Notes under the pieces: generated by a model
The model's input: only the letters and a program-made list of their open reading frames with translations
What the model was told of the DNA's origin: nothing
Database searches by the model: none
NCBI RefSeq assembly: GCF_009937955.1
Contig: NZ_AP018439.1
Coordinates: forward strand, 496,001-560,000
Origin: Undibacterium sp. KW1
GTDB taxonomy: Bacteria > Pseudomonadota > Gammaproteobacteria > Burkholderiales > Burkholderiaceae_D
Direction: 5' to 3'
DNA: 64,000 nt
In this document: piece after piece, positions 37,809 to 47,907 of the stretch
Layout: each line of letters starts with the position of its first letter
How positions within the stretch are numbered: the first letter of the stretch is position 1
Program-made: the position numbers and the translations under genes

Positions 37809-40013
37809 ATGGAAAACAAGATAGAAGGCGATCAGCCTGCAGATACTGGCGGCATACAGCTGCAAACCCGACGCGCCTGGCTGGCGGATGCGGTTGAATT
37901 ACTGTCTTCCATGCGTTTTGCCATCAGCTTGTTGACACTGATCGCGATTGCCTCAGTGATAGGCACAGTGCTCAAGCAAAATGAGCCCATGCCTAATTAT
38001 GTGAATCAGTTTGGCCCTTTCTGGTTTGAGATTTACAGCAAACTCAGCCTGTATGCCGTGTATTCAGCCTGGTGGTTCTTGCTCATCATGACTTTCCTGG
38101 TGATCTCGACTTCATTATGCGTGATACGCAATGCACCGAAGATGATCAAGGACATGCGTAGCTGGCGCGATAATGTGCGTGAACAATCCTTGCGTAATTT
38201 TCATCATCGTTCCGAGTGGCAAAGCAGCAATGGCCGGGGTAAGATGACTGAGCAGATACTGGCCCATCTGGCACGTATCGGTTACCGTTTCAAGCTGGTT
38301 GAAAAAGAAGGCGCAACCCTGATCGCCGCCAAACAGGGCGCGGCAAATAAATGGGGTTACATCTTTGCCCATAGTGCGATTGTCATCATTTGTGTGGGCG
38401 GTTTGCTGGATTCTGAATTGCCTATACGTTTCCAGCAATGGTTCATGGGCAAGGTGCCGTTTGAAGGGAGTGGCATTATTGCCAAAATACCTGAACAACA
38501 CCGTTTGTCTCTCTCCAATCCTACCTTCCGTGGCAATACCATGATCCCTGAAGGGGCCAGCAGCAGCACGGCCATCTTGCCGCAGGCAAGTGGTGTGCTG
38601 GTGCAGGACTTGCCTTTCACCATCAAGCTGAAAAAATTCACGATCGATTTTTATTCCACCGGCATGCCCAAGCTGTTTGCAAGCGATGTGGAAGTCACTG
38701 ACCATGATACTGGCAAATCCTTCTCGTCTACCATCAAGGTCAATGAGCCTTTGATTTATAAAGGTATTGCAGTCTATCAATCAAGCTTTGAAGATGGCGG
38801 CAGCCGTTTGCAGGTCAAGGCTTATCCCATGCTTGGGCCAGATGCCAGCACGCTTGCCATAACAGGTGAAGTGGGTGGCAGTACGGCCTTGAAGCCAGGT
38901 ACCGGTAATGACTTTACGATAGAATGGTCTGGCTTCCGGCCATTTAATGTCGAGAACATGGCGCGTAATGGCAGTGACGTCAGGGCGGTGAATCCCAACC
39001 AGACCCTGAATGAAAAATTCACGGCTGACCTGGACAAGCACCTGGGCTCTGCCGCCAAGAATGCCAATAATAAAGATTTGAAGAATGTCGGCCCCAGCCT
39101 GCAATATAAATTGCGGGATAAAACTGGCCAGGCCAGGGAGTTTCATAACTACATGCAGCCCGTTGAGATCAATGGTGACTACATGATTTTGGCTGGCACG
39201 CGCGATTCGCCAGGCGAAGCCTTCCGCTATCTGCGTATTCCTGCTGATGATGAGGACAGTATCAAAGACTGGATGCGTTTGCGTGCAGCAGTACAAAATC
39301 CTGAAATGCGTGCCCAGGCTGTAACGCGCTTCGCCGAGAGTGCATTAAAAAGAAATCAATCCAGTGGTGCGCAAAAATCTGATTTGTGGGCAACTTCTGC
39401 GAAGATCAGTCTGGAGGCTTTCGCCGGGGATGATAAATTATCCGGCCTGAATGCCATTTCCAAATTGCTGGAAAAAGTCCCGCATGCAGAACAAGAGAAG
39501 GTCGCCGAAGGCTTTATCAAGGTCTTGAACGGCACCATGTGGGAGTTATGGATGGTGGCCCGTGAAAAAGAGGGTTTGCCTGCTTTTGAGCTGGATGAAA
39601 AACATGCCCGTTTCCTGCAACTGGCGATAGGTGCGTTGTCTGACGCTACTTTCTACGGTGCACCAGTCTATTTGCAACTCACCGGTTTTGATGAGGTCAA
39701 GGCGTCGGTATTGCAGGTCACGCGCTCACCGGGCAAGAATGTGGTGTATCTTGGCTGCCTGTTTCTGGTCATAGGCGTGTTTTCCATGTTCTATATCCGC
39801 GAGCGCCGTTTGTGGGTATGGATCAAGGATAATGACCAGGGTGCACATGCACTGATGGCGCTGAGTTCCCAACGCAAGACACTGGATTTTGAAAAAGAAT
39901 TTGAGCAATTGAAATTGCATTTGCAGCAACTGAGTACGCAAGCCGGGCTGAAGAGTCAGGCAGCGCAGGCAGAACATGCAGCGCCTGCAGATACACCACG
40001 AAATGCAGAGTAA
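37809..40013 (+). CDS. resB: Cytochrome c biogenesis protein ResB (Ccs1)
   Basis: 734 residues. Three membrane helices in the first 215 residues, a large periplasmic domain, and a fourth helix near 640-665 (VVYLGCLFLVIGVFSMFYIRERRLWVW). ResB with CcsA/CcsB forms the System II haem lyase that exports haem and joins it to CxxCH. The order resB-ccsB is the classic one. The C-terminal 60 residues are polar and Ala/Gln-rich. Confidence 0.93.
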   Translation: MENKIEGDQPADTGGIQLQTRRAWLADAVELLSSMRFAISLLTLIAIASVIGTVLKQNEPMPNYVNQFGPFWFEIYSKLSLYAVYSAWWFLLIMTFLVISTSLCVIRNAPKMIKDMRSWRDNVREQSLRNFHHRSEWQSSNGRGKMTEQILAHLARIGYRFKLVEKEGATLIAAKQGAANKWGYIFAHSAIVIICVGGLLDSELPIRFQQWFMGKVPFEGSGIIAKIPEQHRLSLSNPTFRGNTMIPEGASSSTAILPQASGVLVQDLPFTIKLKKFTIDFYSTGMPKLFASDVEVTDHDTGKSFSSTIKVNEPLIYKGIAVYQSSFEDGGSRLQVKAYPMLGPDASTLAITGEVGGSTALKPGTGNDFTIEWSGFRPFNVENMARNGSDVRAVNPNQTLNEKFTADLDKHLGSAAKNANNKDLKNVGPSLQYKLRDKTGQAREFHNYMQPVEINGDYMILAGTRDSPGEAFRYLRIPADDEDSIKDWMRLRAAVQNPEMRAQAVTRFAESALKRNQSSGAQKSDLWATSAKISLEAFAGDDKLSGLNAISKLLEKVPHAEQEKVAEGFIKVLNGTMWELWMVAREKEGLPAFELDEKHARFLQLAIGALSDATFYGAPVYLQLTGFDEVKASVLQVTRSPGKNVVYLGCLFLVIGVFSMFYIRERRLWVWIKDNDQGAHALMALSSQRKTLDFEKEFEQLKLHLQQLSTQAGLKSQAAQAEHAAPADTPRNAE

Positions 40014-40067
40014 TCGACTACACTATGAAGCAGGTGGCCTGATGGCCCAAGCATCCGGGGAAATATG

Positions 40068-41213
40068 ATGGAAGCGACACAGAATTACACACCCTACCAG
40101 GGTTTCTTTAAACGACTGTCGATAGCGGACTGGTTATACGCCGTGGGCTTGTGCATGGCGTCCCTGTTTGCCTTCAGCCGGTTTGGTGCCTATATGGACG
40201 GCTATGAAAAAGCCATCGTCTTGCTGGCTGCGCCCACATTTGCCTGGCTGGGCTGGTACTGGAAACCTGTGCGGCCACTGCTGGTGATACTGGCTGTGCT
40301 GAGTCTGTTTGCCATACAGCTATACGGTGGTTCACTGGATATGGCGAACAAAAAATTCTTCCTCAAATACCTGTTGTCCAGCCAGTCTGCCATCTTGTGG
40401 ATGAGCACTTTATTTTTCCTGTCCACCCTGTTTTACTGGGGCGGCCTGATCGCTCGCTCTGATTTTGGCGCTTCGGTCGGTACCGTATTGTGCTGGTCCG
40501 CAGTGGTCATGGGCTTCACCGGCATGCTGGTGCGCTGGTATGAGTCTTATCTGATCGGTGCCGATGTCGGTCATATCCCGGTCTCGAATCTGTATGAAGT
40601 ATTCATTTTGTTTTCGATGATTACGGCGATGTTTTATTTGTATTATGAACAGCAATATCGTACCCGCCAGTTGGGGCCATTTGTCATGCTGGTCATCTCC
40701 GCCGCCGTCGGTTTCTTGCTGTGGTACACCGTCAGCCGTGAAGCTGCAGAGATCCAGCCACTGGTGCCTGCATTGCAAAGCTGGTGGATGAAAATACACG
40801 TACCCGCCAATTTCATCGGTTATGGTACTTTTGCCTTGGCAGCCATGGTGTCTGTTGCCTATTTGCTCAAATCCAAAGGCTATCTGACCGACCGTTTGCC
40901 AGCGCTGGAAGTGCTGGACGACATCATGTACAAGGCTATCGCAGTTGGCTTTGCCTTCTTCACAATTGCCACGATCCTTGGTGCCTTGTGGGCAGCCGAG
41001 GCCTGGGGCGGTTACTGGTCATGGGACCCGAAAGAAACCTGGGCACTGATCGTCTGGCTCAATTATGCTGCTTGGTTGCACATGCGCCTCATGAAAGGCT
41101 TGCGTGGTCAGGTCGCGGCCTGGTGGGCGCTGGTGGGTTTGTTAGTGACCACTTTTGCTTTCCTCGGCGTGAACATGTTCTTGTCCGGTCTGCACTCTTA
41201 CGGCACGCTATAA
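40068..41213 (+). CDS. ccsB: Cytochrome c biogenesis protein CcsB (CcsA family)
   Basis: About 381 residues with roughly eight helices. The tryptophan-rich haem-handling motif is WGGYWSWDPKETWALIVW near residue 320, and conserved His residues flank it. ATG at 40068 is preferred to 40065 since GGGGA is then six bases away. Partner of ResB, 54 bp upstream. Confidence 0.94.
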   Translation: MEATQNYTPYQGFFKRLSIADWLYAVGLCMASLFAFSRFGAYMDGYEKAIVLLAAPTFAWLGWYWKPVRPLLVILAVLSLFAIQLYGGSLDMANKKFFLKYLLSSQSAILWMSTLFFLSTLFYWGGLIARSDFGASVGTVLCWSAVVMGFTGMLVRWYESYLIGADVGHIPVSNLYEVFILFSMITAMFYLYYEQQYRTRQLGPFVMLVISAAVGFLLWYTVSREAAEIQPLVPALQSWWMKIHVPANFIGYGTFALAAMVSVAYLLKSKGYLTDRLPALEVLDDIMYKAIAVGFAFFTIATILGALWAAEAWGGYWSWDPKETWALIVWLNYAAWLHMRLMKGLRGQVAAWWALVGLLVTTFAFLGVNMFLSGLHSYGTL

Positions 41214-41322
41214 ATATTGAGATAATTTGTAAGGATCAGCAGGAAACTCCGACTCATGAGAAACTAGGGCGTAATAGCGATGTCAAACCGCTGTTGCGCC
41301 ATACTCAACCACGGAGTCCCCC

Positions 41323-42303
41323 ATGCTGATCAAACGTAGCCCTAATGGCATAGACTTGCCTTTCTCTTCAGAAATCACACCTCGTGCAGTGTTTGATGCG
41401 CGCCGTGATTTTATCCGCAAGATGGCACTGGGTTCCATCGCTGGCACAGCCCTGTTTGAAATGGCCAACCGCGCCGCTTTTGCCCAGAACCCTGGCGCGC
41501 AAAAGCTGGCCGCCAATCCGAATTCTGCCTATGCGCTGATGGAAAAGCATACCGCCTACAAGGACGCAACGACCTACAATAATTTCTATGAGTTCGGGAC
41601 CGACAAGGCTGACCCGGCAGTGACTGCTCACACACTCAAGCCACGCCCCTGGTCTGTCAGCATAGAAGGTGAAGTCAAAAAGCCGATGACGCTGGACCTC
41701 GACAGCCTCATGAAACTGGCACCTATGGAAGAACGCATTTATCGCCTGCGTTGTGTTGAGGGCTGGTCCATGGTGATACCCTGGGCAGGTTATTCATTGT
41801 CCAACCTGATCAAAAAAGTTGAGCCTACGGGTAATGCCAAATATATAGAATTCGTCACACTCGATGACAAGAAGCAAATGCCAGGCTTGCGCAGCCCTGT
41901 GCTGCAATGGCCCTATGTAGAGGGTCTGCGCATGGATGAGGCAAATCATCCGCTGGCCTTGTTGACCTTTGGCATGTATGGCGAAGTCTTGCCTAATCAA
42001 AATGGTGCGCCGGTGCGTATGGTCTTGCCGTGGAAGTATGGTTTTAAATCCGCCAAGTCCATCGTCAAGATACGCTTCGTCAAGGAGCAGCCACGTACTG
42101 CCTGGAATATAGCGGCAGCCAATGAATATGGTTTTTATTCTAACGTGAACCCTGAGGTTGATCACCCGCGCTGGTCGCAGGCGACTGAGCGCCGTATTGG
42201 TGAAGATGGCCTGTTTTCACGCAAGCGCAAGACCCTGATGTTCAATGGTTATAGCGAAGTGGCGTCGCTGTATTCAGGCATGGACCTGAAAAAGTTTTTC
42301 TAG
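41323..42303 (+). CDS. msrP: Protein-methionine-sulfoxide reductase catalytic subunit MsrP
   Basis: 326 residues. A twin-arginine signal (RRDFIRKM near residues 27-34, then a hydrophobic stretch and AFAQ) sends the folded molybdenum protein to the periplasm. The molybdenum ligand Cys is in [11 protein letters not shown]. MsrP repairs oxidised methionine in envelope proteins using quinol electrons passed by MsrQ, encoded 13 bp downstream. Confidence 0.95.
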   Translation: MLIKRSPNGIDLPFSSEITPRAVFDARRDFIRKMALGSIAGTALFEMANRAAFAQNPGAQKLAANPNSAYALMEKHTAYKDATTYNNFYEFGTDKADPAVTAHTLKPRPWSVSIEGEVKKPMTLDLDSLMKLAPMEERIYRLRCVEGWSMVIPWAGYSLSNLIKKVEPTGNAKYIEFVTLDDKKQMPGLRSPVLQWPYVEGLRMDEANHPLALLTFGMYGEVLPNQNGAPVRMVLPWKYGFKSAKSIVKIRFVKEQPRTAWNIAAANEYGFYSNVNPEVDHPRWSQATERRIGEDGLFSRKRKTLMFNGYSEVASLYSGMDLKKFF

Positions 42304-42316
42304 GATAGGCGCACCC

Positions 42317-42943
42317 ATGTTGCTCACCAATAAGCAGGTCTCCCAGTTCAAGATAGTCTTGTTTGTCCTGGCCTTGTTGCCGTTTATCAGGCTGGTCAGT
42401 TTTGTATTCCTGGACAAGCTGGGCGCGAACCCGGTTGAATTTATCACCCGCAATACGGGTGACTGGACCCTGTATTTCCTGTGCATGACTTTGGCCGTGA
42501 CACCTTTGCGCAAGCTCTTGCACATGCCGTGGTTAATCCGCTGCCGTCGCATGCTGGGCGTATATACCTTCTTTTATGCTTTCCTGCATTTCATGACTTT
42601 TCTGTGGTTCGACCATTTCTTTGATGTGGCCGAGATGTGGAAGGATGTCATCAAGCGCCCATTCATCACAGTCGGCTTTATTGCCTTTGTCTTGCTTATT
42701 CCCCTTGCCGTGACCAGCACCAATGGCATGATCAAACGCCTGGGTGGCAAGCGCTGGCAGTGGTTGCATAAGTTGATCTATTTGATCGCACCGCTGGGCG
42801 TACTTCACTATTTCTGGATGAAGGCTGGCAAGCATGACTTTTCGCAGCCGGTATTGTTTGGCCTTATCGTTGCCGCTCTGCTCATGATACGTCTTTGGTG
42901 GCGCTGGTTTGGCCGTGAGCCTGTGCTTGTGACGGGAGCCTGA
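42317..42943 (+). CDS. msrQ: Haem-binding membrane subunit MsrQ
   Basis: 208 residues, six membrane helices of the ferric-reductase-like type. Histidines in FLHFMTFLWFDHF, LHKLIYLI and GVLHYFW bind haem. It hands electrons from the respiratory chain to MsrP. A second gene of the msrPQ operon. Confidence 0.94.
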   Translation: MLLTNKQVSQFKIVLFVLALLPFIRLVSFVFLDKLGANPVEFITRNTGDWTLYFLCMTLAVTPLRKLLHMPWLIRCRRMLGVYTFFYAFLHFMTFLWFDHFFDVAEMWKDVIKRPFITVGFIAFVLLIPLAVTSTNGMIKRLGGKRWQWLHKLIYLIAPLGVLHYFWMKAGKHDFSQPVLFGLIVAALLMIRLWWRWFGREPVLVTGA

Positions 42944-43070
42944 GTCCTGCGTAATTTGTCCGCTTTACATGTTGCGGGCGCACATTGATCCTGTTTTACA
43001 GCGCATATTTCTTCGCGGCATAATCGCGTTTTTGAAGAATGCGGGCACAGACCCGCTCATTGCGTAAAAC

Positions 43071-43700
43071 ATGGAAGACTATTTACTCGAAAAGAAGACG
43101 GCTGCGACACTTACCCAGCGTGTCGCGGTCAGTACCCTGGGTTTGATAGGCTGGCGCGTACTGTACCGGCCCTTGCCGGGGCCGCGTGGTGTCATCATCG
43201 TTTATCCTCATACCTCAAACTGGGACTTTGTTGTCGGTGTTCTGGCCAAGCTGGCGATAGGTATGCCTTTTCACTTCATTGCCAAATCCTCTTTGTTTGA
43301 GGGATTGACTGGTGCCACCATAGGCCGTCTGGTGCGCTACCTCGGTGGCGAGCCAGTAGAGCGTGGCGTATCAAGCGGGACAATCGCCCGCCTGGCAGAA
43401 AAAATCAATCAATCCGACTGGTACTGGATGGCGATCACGCCTGAAGGAACACGCAGCCGGAAGCCGTATTGGCGCAGTGGTTTTTATCATATTGCCACCA
43501 CGGCAAAAGTACCCTTAGGCTGTGCCCGCTTTGACTTTGCCAGGCGAGAAGTCACGCTGGTTGATTACCTGACACTGACAGGTGAGCAGGCACAGGATCT
43601 GGCCAGCATTGCCGCTGTATATCAAGGTGTGCAAGGCTGCCGCCCCGAGCAGGCTGGCCCCATCGCATTTCGCCCTGAGGATGGCAATGTTCAGGGCTGA
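43071..43700 (+). CDS. 1-acylglycerol-3-phosphate O-acyltransferase family protein (PlsC-like)
   Basis: 209 residues. The catalytic HX4D box reads HTSNWD near residue 45 and the glycerophosphate-binding motif reads TPEGTR near 126. The acceptor lipid is unknown; small PlsC-like proteins of this kind may act on lysophospholipids or ornithine-type lipids. Its last ten bases overlap the convergent lptM gene. Confidence 0.85.
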   Translation: MEDYLLEKKTAATLTQRVAVSTLGLIGWRVLYRPLPGPRGVIIVYPHTSNWDFVVGVLAKLAIGMPFHFIAKSSLFEGLTGATIGRLVRYLGGEPVERGVSSGTIARLAEKINQSDWYWMAITPEGTRSRKPYWRSGFYHIATTAKVPLGCARFDFARREVTLVDYLTLTGEQAQDLASIAAVYQGVQGCRPEQAGPIAFRPEDGNVQG

Positions 43701-43816
43701 GCTGGCGTGTTGTTTGTGCTGACAGGGGCAGGCTTGGTCGGCATGACCAAGGGGCCCTTCTGGCCGCAAGCCGTCAATAAAGACATGATGAAAAATAGGC
43801 TAATCAGTTTGCGCAT
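43691..43816 (-). CDS. lptM: LPS translocon maturation chaperone LptM (YifL-like lipoprotein)
   Basis: 41 residues from MRKLISLFF. Signal peptide with lipobox LLTAC (Cys 17) followed by the family hallmark GQKGPL. LptM helps oxidative maturation of LptD in the outer membrane. A longer upstream frame exists but would bury the signal peptide. In relatives lysA usually follows; here the next gene is the convergent acyltransferase. Confidence 0.85.
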   Translation of the reverse strand: MRKLISLFFIMSLLTACGQKGPLVMPTKPAPVSTNNTPAQP

Positions 43817-43877
43817 CTTGTATTCCCTGAACACCGTATAGAATGGCGTTTTACTTATGAAGACGCTGGAGTGTAGC

Positions 43878-44189
43878 ATGACTGAATCTGAATTCCTGGT
43901 ACTGGCAGATACTTGCTTGCAGCAAGTTGAGGAATTATTCGAACTAGCCTTTGAAAACGATGAGTACGATGTCGAATGCAGCCGTAGCGGCAATGTGCTG
44001 ACGGTGGAATTTATCGATACCAATTCAAAAATCATCGTCAATAGCCAGGCACCGATGCAGGAGATGTGGGTGGCGGCACGCAGTGGTGGTTTCCACTATA
44101 AGTATGACGGCCAGCACTGGCTCAATACCCGCGACGGGTCAGAATTGTTTGCAACCTTGTCCCGCGTGGCGCAAGAGCAAGGTCGCTAA
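43878..44189 (+). CDS. cyaY: Iron donor protein CyaY (bacterial frataxin)
   Basis: 103 residues from MTESEFLVLAD, with CTGGAG seven bases ahead; an upstream ATG at 43857 is less well placed. The acidic first helix (LQQVEELFELAFENDEYDVE) binds iron, and VNSQAPMQEMWVAARSGGFHY is the conserved beta-sheet. CyaY regulates iron-sulfur cluster assembly on IscU. Divergent from lptM, 61 bp apart. Confidence 0.95.
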   Translation: MTESEFLVLADTCLQQVEELFELAFENDEYDVECSRSGNVLTVEFIDTNSKIIVNSQAPMQEMWVAARSGGFHYKYDGQHWLNTRDGSELFATLSRVAQEQGR

Positions 44190-44201
44190 TTCACCGTTCC
44201 C

Positions 44202-46513
44202 TTATTCCTCGATAACACTGATAGGCGGAGCCAGGCTGCTGACACCTGAGCCTGGCGGATTTTCTGCATAATAATAGTCACCATCGACGGCGATGATACC
44301 CTTGGGTACCGGCCTTTCTTCGATAGGGAAATCCTTCAGGGTTTTTTGCATGTAACCTATCCAGATGGGCAGTGCAAGACCGCCGCCAGTTTCTTTATTG
44401 CCCAGGTTTCTGGGTTGATCAAAACCTATCCAGGCTATACCAACTACCTTGGACTGATAACCGGCAAACCAGGCATCGAAAGAATCATTGGTGGTACCAG
44501 TCTTGCCTGCAATGTCCGGGCGTTTCAAGACCAGAGCCTTGGTTGCCGTCCCCATTTTGACGACGTCGCGCATCATGCTATCCATCAGGAAGGCATTGCG
44601 CTCATCAATGACGCGATTGGCTTCATCGCCAGCCATGTCGGGCTTGGTTTGTACCAGCACCTGGCCATTGCTGTCGGTGATCTTGGAAATCAGGTAAGGA
44701 TTAACCTTGTATCCACCATTGGCAAACACGGCATAAGCACCTGCCATTTGCAGAGGTGTCACCGCACCGGCGCCCAGGGCCAGCGTCAGGTAGGGCGGGT
44801 TTTTCTCAGGCAAAAAGCCAAAGCGATTGGTATATTCCTGCCCATATTTTGCGCCTATCTTGTGCAAGATGCGGATGGAAATCATGTTCTTGGACTTGGT
44901 CAGGCCGCGACGCATGGTCATCGGGCCTTCGTATTTGCCATCATAATTCTTTGGCTCCCAGGCCTGTCCACCGGTCTGCCCCGCGTCAAAGCTGATCGGT
45001 TCATCATTGATGATGGTCGACGGTGACAGGCCTTTTTCCAGCGAAGCAGAATAGATAAATGGCTTGAAGCTGGAGCCGGGTTGACGCCAGGCCTGGGTAA
45101 CATGGTTGAATTTGTTGAGGTTATAGTCAAAACCACCGACCAGGGCGCGGATTGCTCCATCGGTGGTGTTTGCCGCAACAAAGGCCGATTGCACTTCAGG
45201 CATCTGGGTAATGCTCCAGCTCTTGCCTTCCAGCACCACGCGTATCACGGCACCGCGCTGTATGCGCTTGTTGGCCGGTGTTTTTACAGACAGGCCGCTG
45301 GCGGCGAAAGTCAGGCCGGTATCTTCGATACGGATTTCTTCGCCAGACGACAAGACTGCCCGTACCAGTTTGGGTGTCGCTTCCAGTACCATGGCGACTT
45401 GCAAGTCATCGCTGTCGGTATGTTCAGCCAGTTCTTTCTCTATGGCGTCTTCGGCTGCTTCCTTGCCTTCGGGTATGCTGATGATGGCTTCCGGGCCACG
45501 ATAGCCATGACGTTTTTCGTAATCCATGACACCACGACGCAGGGACAGATAGGCCGTGTCCTGGTCACTCTTGGTAATCGTGGTGTAAACATTCAGGCCA
45601 CGGGTATAGGTTTCTTCCTTGAATTGCTCATATACCAACTGACGCGCCATTTCTGCAACATATTCGGCGTGGATGCCAAATTCATTGCTATTGGTTTTGG
45701 TGATCAGTTCTTCATTTTTGGCTTGTTCGTATTGCGCCTCGGTGATGTAGCCAAGATTGCGCATCCTTTGCAAGATATATTGCTGCCTGACGGTTGCCCG
45801 CTTGGGATTGGCGACCGGGTTATAGGCGGAGGGTGCTTTTGGCAAGCCTGCCAGCATCGCCGCTTCAGCGATGGTCACATCCTTCAAGTCTTTGCCAAAA
45901 TAGATTTGTGCGGCGGAAGAAAAGCCATAGGCACGCTGCCCCAGATAAATCTGGTTCATATAAATTTCCAGGATCTGGTCCTTGCTCAGATTCTGTTCTA
46001 TCTTCCAGGCCAGCAGGATTTCATAAATTTTGCGCTTGAAGGTTTGCTCGCTGGACAGGAAGAAATTCCTGGCGACCTGCTGGGTAATGGTAGAGGCGCC
46101 CTGTTTGGCGCCGCCCGTCAGATTATGTACTGCCGCACGGGTGATGCCCTGGTAATCAACGCCGCCATGCTCATAGAAGCGGTCATCCTCGATAGCCAGC
46201 ACGGCTTTTTTCATGATCTCAGGGATGTCCTTGAAGCGCACGACATTGCGTCGCTCTTCGCCAAATTCAGCAATCAGCATATTGTCAGCCGAGAACACCC
46301 GCAGTGGCATTTTAGGTTTGTAGCTGGTAATGGAATCCAGTTCTGGCAGGTTTGGATAAGCCATTGTAAGTGCAAAACCAATAATTAGTACTCCTGCTAC
46401 AACTAATCCGAATAAAACCCCGCAGTTCCGAGTACAATGCGGGCGAAAAGCTTTCCAGCACTGCGCTTTTGTGGCTCAGGTTGATTGTCGGGTTCTTTGT
46501 TTTGCTCTGACAT
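44202..46513 (-). CDS. mrcA: Penicillin-binding protein 1A, with a -1 frameshift near the N-terminus
   Basis: Bifunctional peptidoglycan synthase: glycosyltransferase with EDDRFYEHGG near the start, then transpeptidase with SSFK, SKN and KTGTT. The uninterrupted frame (44202-46364, 720 codons) begins at ATG after the membrane anchor. The missing N-terminus is encoded upstream: from ATG at 46513 the frame reads MSEQNKEPDNQPEPQKRSAG and KLFARIVLGTAG, then hits a stop; the next frame continues GVLFGLVVAGVLIIGFALTM into the body. One base is lacking in GGGGTTTT at 46414-46421. With it restored the protein has 770 residues. Whether this is mutation, sequencing error or slippage cannot be decided here. 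Confidence 0.88.
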
Positions 46514-46827
46514 AGGGGCTAATTGTAAATAAGGCAGCGTACATTATAGCTGTCTTCGGTGAGCATTAGACTGTCAGCAGATAAGCGGATTTGTAAGCAA
46601 ATTTTCAGAATATTCGGAATATACGTGGATATTTGGCAACGCATAAGGGTAGTGCTGCGCGGAAATTGCTTTACCAATGCCAGTCTTATTGCTAGGATTT
46701 CATGTAAGCTTGGATAATTGTCTTGTAAATAGCGGTTTTTAAAGGCAATTTACTTTTGGCAATATAATGTTTCGCACATGTAATTTTGTGTAAATTGAAA
46801 TGATGATGTAATCGTGAGGGGATATTC
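46514..46827. other. Intergenic region between divergent mrcA and pilM
   Basis: 314 bp, AT-rich toward pilM, no gene seen. A TATAAT box lies at 46763-46768 on the plus strand, about 60 bases before pilM, with no convincing -35. Confidence 0.6.
46763..46768 (+). promoter_or_regulatory. Candidate -10 box of the pilMNOPQ operon
   Basis: A perfect TATAAT. The -35 region is poor (TTTAAA at 46738 is 19 bases away), which may mean an activator is needed. A sigma-54 site was considered because of TTGGCA here, but the GG-GC spacing is wrong. Confidence 0.4.
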
Positions 46828-47907
46828 TTGGCTTTAGATCTGGCTTCGTTGCTCGGCAGAAAAAATCCGCCACTATTTGGTCTGGATATCAGTTCTCTCG
46901 ATATCAAGCTTGTTGAACTTTCGGAAGGAAGCAACAAGTCCTATCGACTTGAGCGCTATGCCTCAGAACCACTGCCCAAAGGCGCGGTGCTGGATGGCAA
47001 TATCGAGAATATTGAACAAGTGACTGAGGCAGTCCGCAAACTCGTGAAGAAAAGCGGAACCTCGGCCAAAAACGTAGCAATGGCAATGCCGGCTTCTGCC
47101 GTCATTACAAAAAAAATTATACTCGGCGGTACCCTGACCGAACAGGCACTTGAAGTGCAGGTTGAATCAGAGGCTAGTCAGTACATACCTTTCTCCATGG
47201 ATGAAGTCAGCCTGGATTTCTGTGTGCTGGGACCGGCGGCCAATGCGGAAGAAGATATAGAAGTGATGCTCGCTGCGTCCAGAAAAGAAAAAATTGAAGA
47301 TCGCGTAGCCATCATACAGGCAGCGGGTTTGCAAGCCAAAGTCATGGATATTGAATCCTATGCTGCGCGTGCTGCAGTCTCACGTCTGGTCGATCAGCAG
47401 GCTAATGGCGGCAAGGACCAGATCTACGCAATTTTCCAGATAGGCTCCAAGCGAACTTATATTTTCATCATGCTTAATGGCGAAGTCATTTATGAGCGTG
47501 AACAGCAGTTTGGTGGCGCCCAGCTGACCCAGGATATCGTCAGGAATTATGGCCTTTCCATAGAAGAAGCGGAGCAGAAAAAGAAAAATGGTGATCTGCC
47601 CGACACCTATGAAATGGAATTGCTCGAACCTTTCCTGGAAAGTGCGGCGCTGGAAGTAACCCGTGCCATACAGTTCTTCTTCACTTCCACCCCTTTTACC
47701 CGGGTAGATCAGATTTATCTGTCTGGTGGTTGTGCGGTGATATCAGGTCTGGTCGATATTATTGCTGAGCGTACCAAGATTTCTACTGCAGTGGTCAGCC
47801 CGTTCAAGGGCATGGAACTAGGTTCGGGCGTCAATGAAAAAGCTTTGCGCAATGATGCTCCGGCTTACATGGTTGCCTGTGGTCTGGCATTACGGAGATT
47901 TGGCTGA
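46828..47907 (+). CDS. pilM: Type IV pilus assembly protein PilM
   Basis: 359 residues with a TTG start supported by GAGGGG. Actin-like ATPase fold; GLDISSLDIKLVEL is the phosphate-1 loop and the C-terminal LSGGCAVISGL the adenosine site. PilM sits under the inner membrane and binds the PilN tail. First gene of pilMNOPQ; its stop overlaps the pilN start by one base. Confidence 0.95.
   Translation: MALDLASLLGRKNPPLFGLDISSLDIKLVELSEGSNKSYRLERYASEPLPKGAVLDGNIENIEQVTEAVRKLVKKSGTSAKNVAMAMPASAVITKKIILGGTLTEQALEVQVESEASQYIPFSMDEVSLDFCVLGPAANAEEDIEVMLAASRKEKIEDRVAIIQAAGLQAKVMDIESYAARAAVSRLVDQQANGGKDQIYAIFQIGSKRTYIFIMLNGEVIYEREQQFGGAQLTQDIVRNYGLSIEEAEQKKKNGDLPDTYEMELLEPFLESAALEVTRAIQFFFTSTPFTRVDQIYLSGGCAVISGLVDIIAERTKISTAVVSPFKGMELGSGVNEKALRNDAPAYMVACGLALRRFG

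Noticed and set aside
45081..46388. 435-codon plus-strand frame antisense to mrcA
   Set aside because: The opposite strand has clear PBP1A motifs; this frame has none.
46755..46780. Sigma-54 promoter before pilM (TTGGCA element)
   Set aside because: The GG to GC distance is 14 bases instead of 10; a sigma-70 TATAAT is present.
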